DNA of 64,000 nt from Streptomyces abyssalis (GTDB taxonomy: Bacteria; Actinomycetota; Actinomycetes; Streptomycetales; Streptomycetaceae). Position numbers and translations under genes: made by a program. Location of the stretch: positions 310,001 through 374,000 of the forward strand of contig NZ_LJGT01000037.1 of assembly GCF_001751365.1 (NCBI RefSeq). Reading direction: 5' to 3'. Under the pieces are notes generated by a model. That model had not been told where the DNA came from. It worked only from the letters and a program-made list of their open reading frames with translations, and did not search any database. The first letter of the stretch is position 1, and each line of letters begins with the position of its first letter. This document shows positions 32,683 to 42,322 of the stretch, piece after piece.

Positions 32683-33407
32683 TGGGATACTGTCTCCCGC
32701 TGCTGCCAGGCCTCGAGGCGGGTGCGCGTCCAGTCCGCCACGGGCGCCACGCCGTCCTCGGAGTTGAGCGAGGTGAGGACGACGGGAAGGCGGCCGCGCT
32801 GTGTCTTCGCGTCCGCGGCCATGGCGGCCGGATCGCATCCGACGTACGGGGCGAGGTCGGTCTTGTTGATGACGAGGAGGTCGGCCGTGGTGATGCCCGG
32901 GCCGCCCTTGCGGGGGATGTCGTCCCCGGCCGCGACGTCGATGACGAAGATCTGGGCGTCGACGAGGCCCCTGGAGAAGGTGGCGGTCAGGTTGTCACCG
33001 CCGGACTCGACGAGGACCAGGTCGAGACCGCCGTGGGGGGCCGCCGCCCTCTCGAGGTCCTCGACCGCTTCGAGGTTTGCGGAGATGTCGTCGCGGATCG
33101 CGGTGTGCGGACAGGCGCCGGTCTCCACGGCGGTTATCCGCTCCGGTGCCAGCACGGCGGCGCGCAGCAGGAAGGCCGCGTCCTCACGCGTGTAGATGTC
33201 GTTGGTGACCACGGCGAGGGAGAACTCCTCGCGGAGCGTGCGGCACAGTGCCGCCACGGTGGCGGTCTTGCCGGAACCGACGGGCCCGCCCAGCCCGATC
33301 CGCAGAGCGCGGCGGGAACCGTCCGGACGGCCCGGCGCGGGGCCCAGTGGCGGTCCGGCGCTGTGACTGTGCCGCTGTGGGAAGGCTTCGGCGTGTTCCT
33401 TGTGCAT
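32679..33407 (-). CDS. ureG: urease accessory GTPase UreG
   Basis: A 242-residue SIMIBI GTPase that drives nickel delivery into urease. P-loop [17 protein letters not shown], the nickel-binding Cys-Pro-His motif in [13 protein letters not shown], the switch region [16 protein letters not shown] and the guanine site [12 protein letters not shown] are all present. The N-terminus ([16 protein letters not shown]) is moderately His-rich, as in UreG proteins that hold metal themselves, which is relevant because no ureE is in the operon. The start is supported by GGAG 8 bases upstream; upstream in-frame codons are discounted. Confidence 0.96.
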   Translation of the reverse strand: MHKEHAEAFPQRHSHSAGPPLGPAPGRPDGSRRALRIGLGGPVGSGKTATVAALCRTLREEFSLAVVTNDIYTREDAAFLLRAAVLAPERITAVETGACPHTAIRDDISANLEAVEDLERAAAPHGGLDLVLVESGGDNLTATFSRGLVDAQIFVIDVAAGDDIPRKGGPGITTADLLVINKTDLAPYVGCDPAAMAADAKTQRGRLPVVLTSLNSEDGVAPVADWTRTRLEAWQQRETVSQ

Positions 33408-33529
33408 GGTGGTGACTCCTCGGAGGGGCGTGCGAAGAGCGGAAGGGTCAGGTGCCGGACGGCAACGTCGCGTCGGGGACGCAGCGGGGCGGTGCCCGCG
33501 GACGGTCGGTGAGGCCACGGTCCCGGGCC

Positions 33530-34198
33530 TCACGACGCGAAGAGACGCACCGGCCATGCCGCGTGCTGCTCCGCGGTGACTTCCAGCAGCGGCGCAGATG
33601 CCGCCGGAAGGGCGTCGACGCCGCCGCGCACGGCTTCAGCGGCCTCACCGGCGACGCCGTCCATGTCGGGAGCCAGCCGCGCGATCACAGCCGTGGCTTC
33701 GAAAGGGTCGAGGGCGAGCAGCCGGACCGCTGCGGTGGCCGGTCCGGACACCGATTCGTACGCGGCGGCGTACGCACCGTCCTGCGGGGTGAGCCCGGCC
33801 GCTGCGACCACGAGCCCGAGCACGACGGGCTGGTGTGCGCCTTGCGGACGTGCTGCGGCAAGGGCGTCGAGCGCGGGTGAGGGCCATGCGGCGCGCGCGG
33901 CGCGCATCAGCTGGCGGCCGAGCCTGCGGGACGTACGGCGCAGGGCCGGGGAGGGCGTACGGGCGTCGGCCGCCTCGTCAAGGGTGCGGGGGTCGTGGAC
34001 GCCGGCTGCCGCTGCGGCGGCGAGCCCCGAGGCCACCAGCCCCGCCGTGTGCAGGCGTCCACGGCAGAAGTCCTCCAGGGTGGCCGAGTCGGTGACGCGG
34101 CCCGCGCGCACAGCGGCCTCGGCTCCGCCGGAGTGTGCATGCCCTCCGGCGGGGAAGCGCCCGTCGGTCAGGACGAGGAGAGCTGCTGCCACGGTCAT
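33530..34198 (-). CDS. ureF: urease accessory protein UreF
   Basis: A 222-residue all-helical UreF, the fidelity checkpoint that contacts UreD and UreG. The start [30 protein letters not shown] is the classic UreF opening (ADGRFPxGxxxHSxGLE). The ATG has GGAAAGGG 9 bases upstream; a longer reading would include the 9-bp repeat region. It lies between ureC (92-bp gap) and ureG (122-bp gap), wider gaps than usual for a urease operon. Confidence 0.93.
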   Translation of the reverse strand: MTVAAALLVLTDGRFPAGGHAHSGGAEAAVRAGRVTDSATLEDFCRGRLHTAGLVASGLAAAAAAGVHDPRTLDEAADARTPSPALRRTSRRLGRQLMRAARAAWPSPALDALAAARPQGAHQPVVLGLVVAAAGLTPQDGAYAAAYESVSGPATAAVRLLALDPFEATAVIARLAPDMDGVAGEAAEAVRGGVDALPAASAPLLEVTAEQHAAWPVRLFAS

Positions 34199-34241
34199 CG
34201 CAGTCGTGCCCTTTCCGAGTCGGTGAGTCGGGCGAGTCGGT

Positions 34242-34286
34242 GAGTCGGATGGGTTGGATGGGTTGGATGGGTGGGATGGGTCGGAT
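34242..34286 (-). repeat. 9-bp tandem repeats between ureC and ureF
   Basis: Five adjacent 9-mers close to GGGTTGGAT fill 34242-34286 and related GAGTCGGT units extend to about 34215. They occupy most of the 92-bp ureC-ureF gap just after the ureC stop. Possible slippage array or RNA spacer. Confidence 0.7.
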
Positions 34287-34289
34287 GAG

Positions 34290-36038
34290 TCAGAAGAGGA
34301 AGTACCGCTGTGCCATGGGAAGTTCGGCCGCGGGTGCGGGATCCACGGGTTCGCCGTCCACGGTGACGGTGAAGGTGTCGGGGTCGACGGTGACGTGCGG
34401 CAGCGCATCGTTGCAGCGCATGTCGGCCTTCGTGACGCCGCGGGTGTTCCCTGCGGCTGTGAACTGCTTGCCGAGGCCCAGTCGTTCGGGCAGACCGTCC
34501 GCCAGCGCCGCCTCGTTGACGAAGTTGAGCGAGTTGGCGGCCGGAGCGCGGCCCAGAGCACCGAACATGGGCCGTGGCAGTACGGGTTGCGGAGTGGGGA
34601 TGGACGCGTTCGCATCGCCCATCTGCGCGTACGCGATCTGCCCGCCCTTGATGACCAGTTGGGGCTTCACGCCGAAGAACGCCGGGTCCCACAGAACCAG
34701 GTCGGCGAGCTTTCCCGCCTCGACGGAACCGATCTCGGCGTCGACGCCCTGAGCGACGGCGGGATTGATCGTGTACTTGGCGACGTACCGGCGGGCGCGG
34801 GCGTTGTCGGCGTGGCCGTCACCGGCTGCCGCACCGTGGCGGAGCTTCATCACATGCGCGGTCTGCCAGGTGCGCACGATCACTTCACCGACGCGGCCCA
34901 TGGCCTGGGCGTCGGAGGAGATGATCGAGATGGCGCCCATGTCGTGCAGGACGTCCTCGGCGGCGATGGTGGAGGGCCGGATGCGGGACTCGGCGAAGGC
35001 CAGATCCTCGGGGACGGCCGGGTCGAGGTGGTGGCAGACCATCAGCATGTCGAGGTGTTCCTCGGCGGTGTTGACGGTGTGCGGCCGGGTCGGATTGGTC
35101 GAGGACGGCAGCACGTTGGGCCGGCCGACGACGGTGATGATGTCCGGTGCGTGCCCCCCTCCCGCGCCTTCCGTGTGGTAGGCGTGAATGCCGCGTCCCG
35201 CGATCGCTGTGAGCGTGTCCCCGACGAAGCCGGCCTCGTTCAGCGTGTCGGTGTGCACGGCGAGCTGAGCCCCGCTCTCCTCGCAGACGCCGAGACACGC
35301 GTCGATGACCGCCGGCGTCGCCCCCCAGTCCTCATGGATCTTGAATCCGACGGCCCCGCCCCGGAGTTGGCTGCGAAGAGCCTTACGCGAGACCGTGTTC
35401 CCCTTGCCCAGCAGCCCGACGTTGACGGGCATCGCGTCCATGGCCGCGAGGGTGCGAGCCAGGTGCCAAGGGCCCGGGGTCACCGTGGTCGCCTTGGTGC
35501 CCTCTGCCGGGCCTGTTCCGCCGCCCAGCAGGGTTGTGACACCGGACGCCAGGGCCTCGTCGACAAGTTGGGGACACACGAAGTGGACGTGGGTGTCCAC
35601 ACCCCCCGCGGTGAGGATCTTGCCGTTCCCGGCGATGATCTCGGTCTCGGGCCCGATGACGAGAGCGGGGTCCACGCCGTCCATGATGTCCGGATTTCCC
35701 GCCTTGCCCAGTGCGGTGACGCGGCCGTCGCGGATACCGACGTCCGCCTTGACCACGCCCCAGTGGTCCAGGACGAGAGCGCCGGTCACGACGGTGTCGG
35801 GCGCGCCTTCCGCGCGGGTCGTGCGGGCCTGGCCCATGGACTCGCGGATGACCTTGCCGCCACCGAACACGGCTTCGTCACCCGCGCGTCCTGGACCTCC
35901 GCAGCGGTCCTCCTCGACCTCGACGAAGAGCTCCGTGTCGGCGAGACGGATCCGGTCGCCGGTCGTGGGGCCGTACCGGCCGGCGTAGTCGCTCCTGGAG
36001 AGAACGCCGCCAGCGCCGGCCGTATCCGCATCAGCCAT
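34290..36038 (-). CDS. ureC: urease subunit alpha (catalytic)
   Basis: A 582-residue nickel metalloenzyme subunit that hydrolyses urea to ammonia and carbamate. Nickel ligands are visible in THVHFVCP (His-x-His), the carbamylated lysine in GFKIHEDWG, His in [10 protein letters not shown] and HTEGAGGGH, and the final Asp in [12 protein letters not shown]. The mobile-flap Cys-His is MVCHHLDP. The start overlaps ureB by 8 bp. Two small substitutions near the active lysine ([10 protein letters not shown] rather than the commoner GxIGLKIHED) are conservative. Full length. Confidence 0.98.
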   Translation of the reverse strand: MADADTAGAGGVLSRSDYAGRYGPTTGDRIRLADTELFVEVEEDRCGGPGRAGDEAVFGGGKVIRESMGQARTTRAEGAPDTVVTGALVLDHWGVVKADVGIRDGRVTALGKAGNPDIMDGVDPALVIGPETEIIAGNGKILTAGGVDTHVHFVCPQLVDEALASGVTTLLGGGTGPAEGTKATTVTPGPWHLARTLAAMDAMPVNVGLLGKGNTVSRKALRSQLRGGAVGFKIHEDWGATPAVIDACLGVCEESGAQLAVHTDTLNEAGFVGDTLTAIAGRGIHAYHTEGAGGGHAPDIITVVGRPNVLPSSTNPTRPHTVNTAEEHLDMLMVCHHLDPAVPEDLAFAESRIRPSTIAAEDVLHDMGAISIISSDAQAMGRVGEVIVRTWQTAHVMKLRHGAAAGDGHADNARARRYVAKYTINPAVAQGVDAEIGSVEAGKLADLVLWDPAFFGVKPQLVIKGGQIAYAQMGDANASIPTPQPVLPRPMFGALGRAPAANSLNFVNEAALADGLPERLGLGKQFTAAGNTRGVTKADMRCNDALPHVTVDPDTFTVTVDGEPVDPAPAAELPMAQRYFLF

Positions 36039-36363
36039 CGTCCGTGCCTCCGCCGGCGTCGAGGGGGCCGCCGGTCTGCCCCCGCAGGCCCGCGACCACG
36101 CGCCGCCCCCGCAGCGGGACGAGCCCGATCTCGACGGGAACGCCCGGTTCGAACCGCACGGCCGAGCCCGCGGGGATCGCGAGGCGTCTGCCGTACGCGG
36201 CGGCGCGGTGGAATCGGAGCCCAGGGTTGGCCTCGGCGAAGTGGTAGTGCGAACCGACCTGTACGGGCCGGTCGGCGCCGTTGAGCACCGTGAGCCGGAC
36301 GACGTCCGCTCCTTCGTTGAGCGGCACCGGCCCGGCGGCGTGCAGTATCTCTCCGGGGATCAC
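36031..36363 (-). CDS. ureB: urease subunit beta
   Basis: A 110-residue beta subunit, a structural jelly-roll that packs on UreC. Starts at a GTG ([18 protein letters not shown]) with AAAGGAGC about 10 bases upstream. The core [41 protein letters not shown] is invariant in the family. It overlaps ureC by 8 bp and follows ureA by 57 bp. As in most actinomycetes, beta and gamma are separate rather than fused. Confidence 0.97.
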   Translation of the reverse strand: MIPGEILHAAGPVPLNEGADVVRLTVLNGADRPVQVGSHYHFAEANPGLRFHRAAAYGRRLAIPAGSAVRFEPGVPVEIGLVPLRGRRVVAGLRGQTGGPLDAGGGTDDG

Positions 36364-36420
36364 TCGGCGGTGCTCCTTTCCGCCCTCTCCCGCGCTCCCA
36401 GCTGTGCGGGGCGGGACGTG

Positions 36421-36723
36421 TCAGGGGATGGGGCTGTGAACGGTGACGAGCTTGGTGCCGTCGGGAAAGGTCGCCTCGACCTGTACGTCGCGGAGCATCT
36501 CGGGGACGCCTTCCATCACGTGCTCGCGTCCGAGGACGGAACGGCCGGAGTCCATCAGATCGGCCACGGAGCGGCCGTCCCGTGCGCCCTCCAGCACATG
36601 TGAGGTGATCAAGGCGACGGCCTCCGGGTGGTTCAGCCGTACGCCGCGCCGCAGGCGCCTGTCCGCGACGTCCGCTGCTACGTGGATGAGCAGACGCTCC
36701 TGCTCGTGCGGTGTCAGCTGCAT
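36421..36723 (-). CDS. ureA: urease subunit gamma
   Basis: A 100-residue gamma subunit. [39 protein letters not shown] is the family start, and the end [19 protein letters not shown] is intact. The ATG at 36723 is used because it begins the conserved sequence; an in-frame start 27 bases upstream is less likely. First gene of the operon, so the urease promoter lies in the 389 bp upstream. Confidence 0.96.
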   Translation of the reverse strand: MQLTPHEQERLLIHVAADVADRRLRRGVRLNHPEAVALITSHVLEGARDGRSVADLMDSGRSVLGREHVMEGVPEMLRDVQVEATFPDGTKLVTVHSPIP

Positions 36724-37112
36724 CGTCGTCTCCCGCCGGCGCCCCGTCACGTCTCCCCGCGGCGGGGTGGTTGCCCGCGGGTCGGGGCAGCGTATGCCGC
36801 AGGCGTTTCACCGGCGTTAACGCGGCGTCGGTGGTACCTGGGGGAGTACCGAAGGCATGAGAGGCGCCCCCGGAAGGCCGGACCGGGGAGCGCCGAGGGA
36901 CTGCAACACGCGGTTCACAGGCGTGGCTGCCGCGGCCGCGGATACCGCGAGAGGACGGCCATGGGAGCGCGAACCGGGCGGCGGGACCTGGCCGTACGGG
37001 CAGGAACCGAACGGGCCGCGCCGTGGCGGCCGTCCAGCGCCGTCCTCCGCATCGCGTGCGGCCGGCCGCGTCGGTGCCCGCCGCGTGGCGGACTCTGGGC
37101 GGCCGGCTCTCG
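36724..37112 (-). other. 389-bp region upstream of ureA, no gene seen
   Basis: Lies between ureA and the stop of the TauE-like gene, both minus strand. It should hold the urease promoter, but I found no confident -35/-10 pair or operator. The sequence is GC-rich without convincing coding frames. Confidence 0.5.
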
Positions 37113-38081
37113 TCAGGCCGAGGGCGCGCCTTCCTTCGCGGCGCCCCCGCCGGTGCCCGCGCCCGCCGTCTCGGACTCGGCGCCGGAGCCGGTGCGCGCC
37201 TCCTGCCGCTCGCGGGCGGAGTTGCGGCGGTGTTCCCGGATGGAGTACGCCAGCGCCGCCGCCCAGGCCGCGTACAGCACCACGTACACGGCCCAGCTCA
37301 CCGAGCCGCCCGCACCGATCCAGTCGCTGCCGAGCAGCGTGCGCGTGTTGGTGATGACGATGATGCCGCCGACGGCCGAACCGAGGACGCGCGGCGGAAC
37401 GTGCCGGACGAGCCAGGCCGCGATCGGTGCCGCGATCACGCCGCCCACCAGCAGCGCTCCCGCCCACGCGAGGTCGATGCCCTCGGAGCCCAGCCCGGCC
37501 AGGAACCCGATGCTTGCCGCGACGCTGACGAGGAACTCGCTGGTGTCGATCGAGCCGATCACCTTGCGCGGCTCAAGCCGCCCGCTGGCGAGGATGGCCG
37601 GAGTGCCGACCGGGCCCCAGCCCCCGCCTCCGGTGGCGTCGACGAATCCGGCGACAAGGCCCAGCGGGGAGAGGAAACGCTTCCGCAGCGGCTTGCCGAG
37701 GTTCTGGGAGGAGAAGCCCACGAAGGTGAAGCGGCCCAGAAGGTAGAGGCCCAGGGTGAGCAGGATGAGAGCCATGGCGGGCTCGGCGACGGCGGTGGAC
37801 AGGCCGGAGAGCACCGTGGCACCGGCGAACGCGCCGACGGCGCCCGGTACGCCGATCTTCGCCACGACCTTCCAGTCCACGTTGCCGAAGCGCCAGTGCG
37901 AGGCGCCGGAGACCAGCGTCGTGCCGATCTCGGCCAGGTGCACCGTGGCGGACGCGGCCGCGGGGTTGGTGCCCACGGCGAGCAGCAGCGTCGTCGACGT
38001 GACGCCGTAGGCCATTCCCAGGCTGCCGTCGACCAGTTGGGCCCCCAGGCCCGCGAGCGCCAAGAGGATGAGCGTACGCAT
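37113..38081 (-). CDS. TauE/SafE-family sulfite/organosulfonate exporter
   Basis: A 322-residue membrane protein with eight predicted helices in two TauE repeats. The first repeat opens LILLALAGLGAQLVDGSLGMAYGVTSTTLLLAVGTNPAAASATVHLAEIG and the second contains LGLVAGFVDATGGGGWGPVGTPAI, the paired signature of the family. It probably exports sulfite or a similar anion. The C-terminal 50 residues are an Arg/Gly/Ala-rich cytoplasmic tail. It follows an Rrf2 regulator gene on the same strand with a 115-bp gap containing an imperfect dyad, suggesting that Rrf2 controls it. Confidence 0.88.
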   Translation of the reverse strand: MRTLILLALAGLGAQLVDGSLGMAYGVTSTTLLLAVGTNPAAASATVHLAEIGTTLVSGASHWRFGNVDWKVVAKIGVPGAVGAFAGATVLSGLSTAVAEPAMALILLTLGLYLLGRFTFVGFSSQNLGKPLRKRFLSPLGLVAGFVDATGGGGWGPVGTPAILASGRLEPRKVIGSIDTSEFLVSVAASIGFLAGLGSEGIDLAWAGALLVGGVIAAPIAAWLVRHVPPRVLGSAVGGIIVITNTRTLLGSDWIGAGGSVSWAVYVVLYAAWAAALAYSIREHRRNSARERQEARTGSGAESETAGAGTGGGAAKEGAPSA

Positions 38082-38105
38082 GCTGCCCCGATCTGGATCC
38101 CTAGT

Positions 38106-38130
38106 ATTCCTACCGCTTTGATAGGGAAAT
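38106..38130 (-). promoter_or_regulatory. imperfect dyad upstream of the TauE/SafE gene
   Basis: ATTCCTA and TAGGGAAAT flank 9 bases; the arms pair imperfectly (one extra base). It lies 25-50 bp before the TauE-like ATG and is A/T-rich against its surroundings, so it may be the Rrf2 operator or include the promoter. Confidence 0.3.
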
Positions 38131-38195
38131 CTGCCCGACGGTCCGGCGGCAGGTCAAGGGCGTCTCGTCAGCTGGACACGATCAGGGATCGGTGA

Positions 38196-38654
38196 TCAGG
38201 GATTCGTCCACGATTCGGGCTGCTCCGCGAGCTTGTACACCCGCTCGGGAAGCTCGGAGCGTGCGATGTCGGCGAGCGTCACCTCGCCCAGGATCGCCCG
38301 TACGTTGGCGCGTACGGCGATCCACAGCGGCAGCAGCGACTCGGCCGGGCCCGTGTACGACAGCGCGGGCGGACGCTCGCCGCGTACGGACACGAGCGGG
38401 CCGTCCACCACGCGGATCACGTCCGCGACGGTGATCGTCTCGGGAGGTGCCCCGAGCTTGTAGCCGCCCTGCCCGCCGCGCCGGCTGACCACGAGACCGC
38501 CCCGGCGCATGTCGTTGAGGATGCCCTCCAGGAACTTGCGGGGGACGCCCTGCGCCTCCGCGATCCGCTCGGTCTTGAGCGGGCAGTCGTCACCCGCGGC
38601 CGCCAGTTCCAGCGCGGCACGCACCGCATAGTCCGCTCTCGCCGAGATCCGCAT
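38196..38654 (-). CDS. Rrf2-family transcriptional regulator
   Basis: A 152-residue Rrf2 protein. The winged helix reads MRISARADYAVRAALELAAAG, LKTERIAEAQGVPRKFLEGILNDMRRGGLVVSRRGGQGGYKL. Only one Cys is visible (DDCPLK), so it lacks the three-Cys set of iron-sulfur members such as IscR and NsrR. The cysteine-metabolism-type (CymR-like) branch fits better and agrees with a sulfite-exporter neighbour. The start is fixed by GGAG 8 bases upstream of the ATG. Confidence 0.9.
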   Translation of the reverse strand: MRISARADYAVRAALELAAAGDDCPLKTERIAEAQGVPRKFLEGILNDMRRGGLVVSRRGGQGGYKLGAPPETITVADVIRVVDGPLVSVRGERPPALSYTGPAESLLPLWIAVRANVRAILGEVTLADIARSELPERVYKLAEQPESWTNP

Positions 38655-38947
38655 ACCGGCATTCTCCTGCACCCGCGGACCGCGCGGTCCCAGGGACCGC
38701 ACGTCGCTCCTGGAGTGGCCTGGTGCGTCCGCTCGGCGCGGTCCGCGGTCCGTCGTTCCCGTGCCGGTGCCTGTCACTCCCGGCGGCGCGACCGGGCGGA
38801 GCCCTCTCGGCAAATTAAGTATGACTATGAAGGTCCTAACCCTTGAATAAGTCGTACGTATGAGTTTGAGTATGCCCGCGATGAGCCCACGGTGGCACCG
38901 CGGCAGCGTCGCAACCGACCTGGGAAGATGACGTCCGGAGCACCTCG

Positions 38948-40411
38948 ATGGAAGCAATTGAACCGGCATACGGCACAGCCGTCCTGATGCTGATAGCGGC
39001 CGGCGCCGTAGCCCTGCTCCTTTTCCTGATCATGAAGGTGAAGCTCCATGCCTTCGTGGCCTTGGTACTGGTGAGCGTGGTGACGGCGGTCGCCGTCGGT
39101 TTCCCGCTCGCCAAGATTCCCGACGCCCTGATGTACGGCTTCGCGGACACGATCGGATCGGTCGCGCTGCTCGTCGCCTTCGGCGTCATGCTGGGCCGCC
39201 TGCTGGAGATGACCGGCGGCGCGCAGACCCTGGCCGACACTCTGATCAGCAGGTTCGGGGAGAAGAGGGCGCCGCTGGCGCTCGGCGTGGCATCGCTGCT
39301 GTTCGGCTTCCCGATCTTCTTCGATGCCGGACTGGTCATCTTCCTGCCCATCATCCTGACGGTCGCCCGCCGCTTCGGCGGCTCGCTTCTGCTGTACGCG
39401 CTGCCGGCAGCGGGCGCCTTCGCCGCCATGCACGCCATAGTTCCGCCGCACCCTGGGCCGGTGGCGGCGGCGGAGGCCTTCGACGGCAGCATCGCCGTCA
39501 CGATGCTCGTCGGCATACCGATCGCCGTCGTGGCGTGGTACGTCGGCGTCATGCCGGTCTCCCGCTACCTGGGAGCAAGGCTCGACGTGGCCGTGCCCGA
39601 AGCGCTCTTCGGCAAGGTCAACGGCGGCCAGGACGTTGCCGGAGACGCAGGCGCAGACGGCGAGGCAGACGCCGGCCGCGGGGGAGACGGCGACGGCGGG
39701 GACAAGGACGGACCTGCCGGCGGGCGCCCGCCGGCCTTCGCGACGGTCCTCTCCCTGCTGCTGCTCCCGCTGGTTCTGATCTCGCTCGGCACGGTCGTGG
39801 ACACGCTCGTCACCGCCAAGGCAGTCGCCGAGGACGCGGGCTGGGTCGCCTTCCTCCGGCTGCTCGGTGACACCCCGGTGGCCTTGATGATCACGGTGCT
39901 CGTAGCGATCGCCGTGCTCGGACGTCCCCGTGCGTCCCTCGCGCGGATCACCGGCATCCTGGACAGCGCTCTCGGGCCGGTCTGCTCGATCATTCTGATC
40001 ACCGGCGCCGGCGGCATGTTCGGCGGCATCCTCGAGCTCAGCGGCATCGGCGCGGCGCTGAGCGGGTCGCTCGAGGGACTGGGGATGCCGCTGATCGTCC
40101 AGGCGTTCGTCATCGCCACGCTGCTGAGGGTCGCCCAGGGGTCGGCGACCGTCGCCCTGACCACCACGGCCGGTCTGCTCGGCAGTGCCGTTGCCGACGC
40201 CGGCCTGGGAGACGTCCAGATCGCTCTCCTGGTCGTCGCCGTCGCTGCGGGGGCCACCGTTCTCTCGCACGTGAACGACTCGGGCTTCTGGCTGGTCAGC
40301 CGCTTCTTCGGGATGGACGAGAAGACGACTCTGAAGACCTGGACCGTCATGGAGACGACTCTGGGCCTGGCGGCGTTCGTGATCGCCGCGGCCCTGTGGA
40401 CCGTCACCTGA
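38948..40411 (+). CDS. GntP-family gluconate/sugar-acid:H+ symporter
   Basis: A 487-residue permease with about 12-14 helices. GntP signatures are present: GVMLGRLLEMTGGAQTLADTLISRFGEKRAPLALGVASLLFGFPIFFDAG and the late HVNDSGFWLVSRFFGMDEKTTLKTWTVMET. A Gly/Asp-rich cytoplasmic loop (about 225-260) is longer than usual. The ATG has GGAG 8 bases upstream. It is divergent from the Rrf2 gene. No gluconate kinase or dehydratase is adjacent, although a galactonate dehydratase lies 9 kb away. A strong hairpin follows. Confidence 0.92.
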   Translation: MEAIEPAYGTAVLMLIAAGAVALLLFLIMKVKLHAFVALVLVSVVTAVAVGFPLAKIPDALMYGFADTIGSVALLVAFGVMLGRLLEMTGGAQTLADTLISRFGEKRAPLALGVASLLFGFPIFFDAGLVIFLPIILTVARRFGGSLLLYALPAAGAFAAMHAIVPPHPGPVAAAEAFDGSIAVTMLVGIPIAVVAWYVGVMPVSRYLGARLDVAVPEALFGKVNGGQDVAGDAGADGEADAGRGGDGDGGDKDGPAGGRPPAFATVLSLLLLPLVLISLGTVVDTLVTAKAVAEDAGWVAFLRLLGDTPVALMITVLVAIAVLGRPRASLARITGILDSALGPVCSIILITGAGGMFGGILELSGIGAALSGSLEGLGMPLIVQAFVIATLLRVAQGSATVALTTTAGLLGSAVADAGLGDVQIALLVVAVAAGATVLSHVNDSGFWLVSRFFGMDEKTTLKTWTVMETTLGLAAFVIAAALWTVT

Positions 40412-40431
40412 GCCGGACCTGGAACGGGATT

Positions 40432-40468
40432 CGGTCACCGGGAAGCCTCGCCCGGCTCCCGGTGACCG
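40432..40468. terminator. 12-bp perfect hairpin between convergent genes
   Basis: CGGTCACCGGGA (40432-40443) and TCCCGGTGACCG (40457-40468) are perfectly complementary with a 13-base loop, between the GntP stop (40411) and the TesB-like stop (40478). Confidence 0.7.
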
Positions 40469-40477
40469 GCGTCCGTC

Positions 40478-41284
40478 TCAGTCCCGGGGCGCCACGAACA
40501 GGCTCTGCACGCCCCGGCCGATCGGACCGTGCTCGTCGTGGAGCGCCGCCTCCGACATGCCGACACCGGCCGCGTCGATGCTCGTACGGGCGTCGACGCA
40601 GACCCAGTCGCCCACCGGGTGGCGGTGCAGATGCACCGTCAAGTCGGGGTTGACGAAGACGTGCTGGGAGAAGTCCAGCACGTTGCTGACCCCGTTGCCG
40701 GAGTCCGCCGCGGTCAGCACGCGGTCCAGCGGGGAGACCTTCTCCCCGTCGACGAGGGGGACGCGCATCCGCATCCAGCAGGCCGCCGGCCCCTGTGCGA
40801 GGAACGAGCCGTGCACGAATCGGGTCTCCATGGCCGTGTGGTAGCCGACGTCCCACGGGACGGGGAAGAAGGGCTCCGGCTCCGCGCTCCCGGGGCCCGG
40901 AACCTCCGGCTCCGGCGTCACCTGCGGCACCGCGCCGGGCAGCGTGCGGATGCGCAGCGCCCGGGCCCGCATGACCTCCTCGCCGCCCTCCGGTGTCAGG
41001 GACGCCTCCACCAGTTCGACGCTGCGCCCCTCGCGGACCACGCGCGTGACCACCGTCAGCGGCTTCAGCGGAACGGGGCGGGTGATCTCGAAGGTGATCC
41101 TGGCCAGGCGCATGTCCTCACGGGCGCCCGTACGCGTCCGCACCGCCCGTCCCAGCAGCGCGGCGGGCGGTCCTGCGTGCTGACTGCCGGCGGACCACGG
41201 GCCGCGGGTGTTCTCGGTCGGTACGTACCGGTCGTCCGACACCTGCTCGAAGAAGGCCTCGGCGGAACTGGTCTGTGCTGTCAC
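40478..41284 (-). CDS. acyl-CoA thioesterase, TesB-like double hotdog
   Basis: A 268-residue protein with two hotdog repeats. The N-terminal repeat includes WSAGSQHAGPPAALLGRAV and ITFEITRPVPLKPLTVVTRVVREGRSVELVEASL. The C-terminal repeat includes LDFSQHVFVNPDLTVHLHRHPVGDWVCVDARTS. It should hydrolyse acyl-CoA. The GTG start at 41284 has GGAG 8 bases upstream. It diverges from the TetR gene (41456), so it may be under that regulator, perhaps with the aromatic-acid genes beyond. Confidence 0.83.
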   Translation of the reverse strand: MTAQTSSAEAFFEQVSDDRYVPTENTRGPWSAGSQHAGPPAALLGRAVRTRTGAREDMRLARITFEITRPVPLKPLTVVTRVVREGRSVELVEASLTPEGGEEVMRARALRIRTLPGAVPQVTPEPEVPGPGSAEPEPFFPVPWDVGYHTAMETRFVHGSFLAQGPAACWMRMRVPLVDGEKVSPLDRVLTAADSGNGVSNVLDFSQHVFVNPDLTVHLHRHPVGDWVCVDARTSIDAAGVGMSEAALHDEHGPIGRGVQSLFVAPRD

Positions 41285-41454
41285 GGCTGTTCTCCTGCCC
41301 GCTGGCTGGTCGCCAAGAAGGCTACTGGCAGGTAGTCGAGGTGTCACCCGGTCGTCGTGCGGTCTGGATGCAGGCCGGATAAGGGCAGGTCAGCGGTCCG
41401 GGCGCGCACTCCGCGGAGGGGTCTGAGGCGCTTCGGCGAAGTTGGAGGTGAAGC

Positions 41455-41462
41455 CATGTTCA
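41455..41462 (-). promoter_or_regulatory. TGAACATG copy 1 (at the TetR start)
   Basis: Reverse-strand TGAACATG, embedded in CATGTTCATG at the beginning of the TetR gene. Two further copies lie before the MHS transporter and the ligase remnant. Confidence 0.3.
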
Positions 41463-42163
41463 TGTATAAGTTGACCATGGCTACCACTGCGTCCGCGTCC
41501 GACGACTGGGACGGCGCACCGCTGCCTTCGATGGTGAATCCGGCTCTTCTGCGCGAGACGCCGGCCACGCAGCGCGGTGCACGCCGGCGATCGGAGCTGA
41601 TCGCGGCGGCACGCAAGGTCTTCGAGCGTTCCGGCTATCTGGACGCCCGCCTCACGGACATCACAAAAGAGGCGAAGTGCTCAACGGGGTCCTTCTACAC
41701 GTACTTCAAGAACAAGGAAGAGATCTTCGCCGCCGTACTCGAGGTCGCCCAGCAGGAGATGCTGCACCCCGGCATGGGCCGCCTCCCGGACAGCGGCGAC
41801 CCGTACGCCGTGATGGAGGCGAGCAACAGGGCGTATCTGGAGGCCTACCGGCGGAACGCGAAGCTGATGGCTCTGCTGGAGCAGGTGGCGACGGTCGACC
41901 AGACCTTCCGTGAGCTGCGCAGACGCCGTGGTGAGGCGTTCATCCACCGCAACGCGCGCGGCATCGCGGACCTGCAGAAGCGCGGCATCGCCGATCCGGA
42001 TCTGGACCCGATGCTGGCCTCGCGGGCCCTGTCCGGCATGGTCAGCCGCTTCGCCTTCAGCGTCTTCGTACGGGGCGTGGACCACCCCGTGGACTTCGAC
42101 GAGATCGTCTACACGGTGACGCGGATCTGGGCCAACGGTCTGCGGTTCCCCGGCCACCGCTGA
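41456..42163 (+). CDS. TetR-family transcriptional regulator
   Basis: A 235-residue TetR regulator. After a variable 35-residue lead, the helix-turn-helix is RRSELIAAARKVFERSGYLDARLTDITKEAKCSTGSFYTYFKNKEEIFAAVLEV. The rest is the ligand-binding helical domain. The ATG at 41456 has GGAGG 7 bases upstream; 41462 and 41477 are alternative starts. A TGAACATG motif at its start recurs before the transporter and the CoA-ligase remnant downstream, suggesting one regulon. Such TetR proteins often sense acyl- or aryl-CoA. Confidence 0.9.
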   Translation: MFMYKLTMATTASASDDWDGAPLPSMVNPALLRETPATQRGARRRSELIAAARKVFERSGYLDARLTDITKEAKCSTGSFYTYFKNKEEIFAAVLEVAQQEMLHPGMGRLPDSGDPYAVMEASNRAYLEAYRRNAKLMALLEQVATVDQTFRELRRRRGEAFIHRNARGIADLQKRGIADPDLDPMLASRALSGMVSRFAFSVFVRGVDHPVDFDEIVYTVTRIWANGLRFPGHR

Positions 42164-42264
42164 ACCGGCCGCCCGGTCACCGCCCGGCCCGTCGTCGCAG
42201 CGCAGAAGGTTCTGCCGCGACTGTTGACACCGCAACGGCCTTCACCCAGGCTTCGCTCTGAAGT

Positions 42265-42272
42265 TGAACATG
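42265..42272 (+). promoter_or_regulatory. TGAACATG copy 2 (before the MHS transporter)
   Basis: Lies 50 bp before the transporter ATG and runs into an 8-bp palindrome TGACGTCA (42271-42278). Confidence 0.35.
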
Positions 42273-42322
42273 ACGTCAGCTTACGGTGACCGGTCGCAGT
42301 CCACCCCTCGAAGGAGTGCCCG

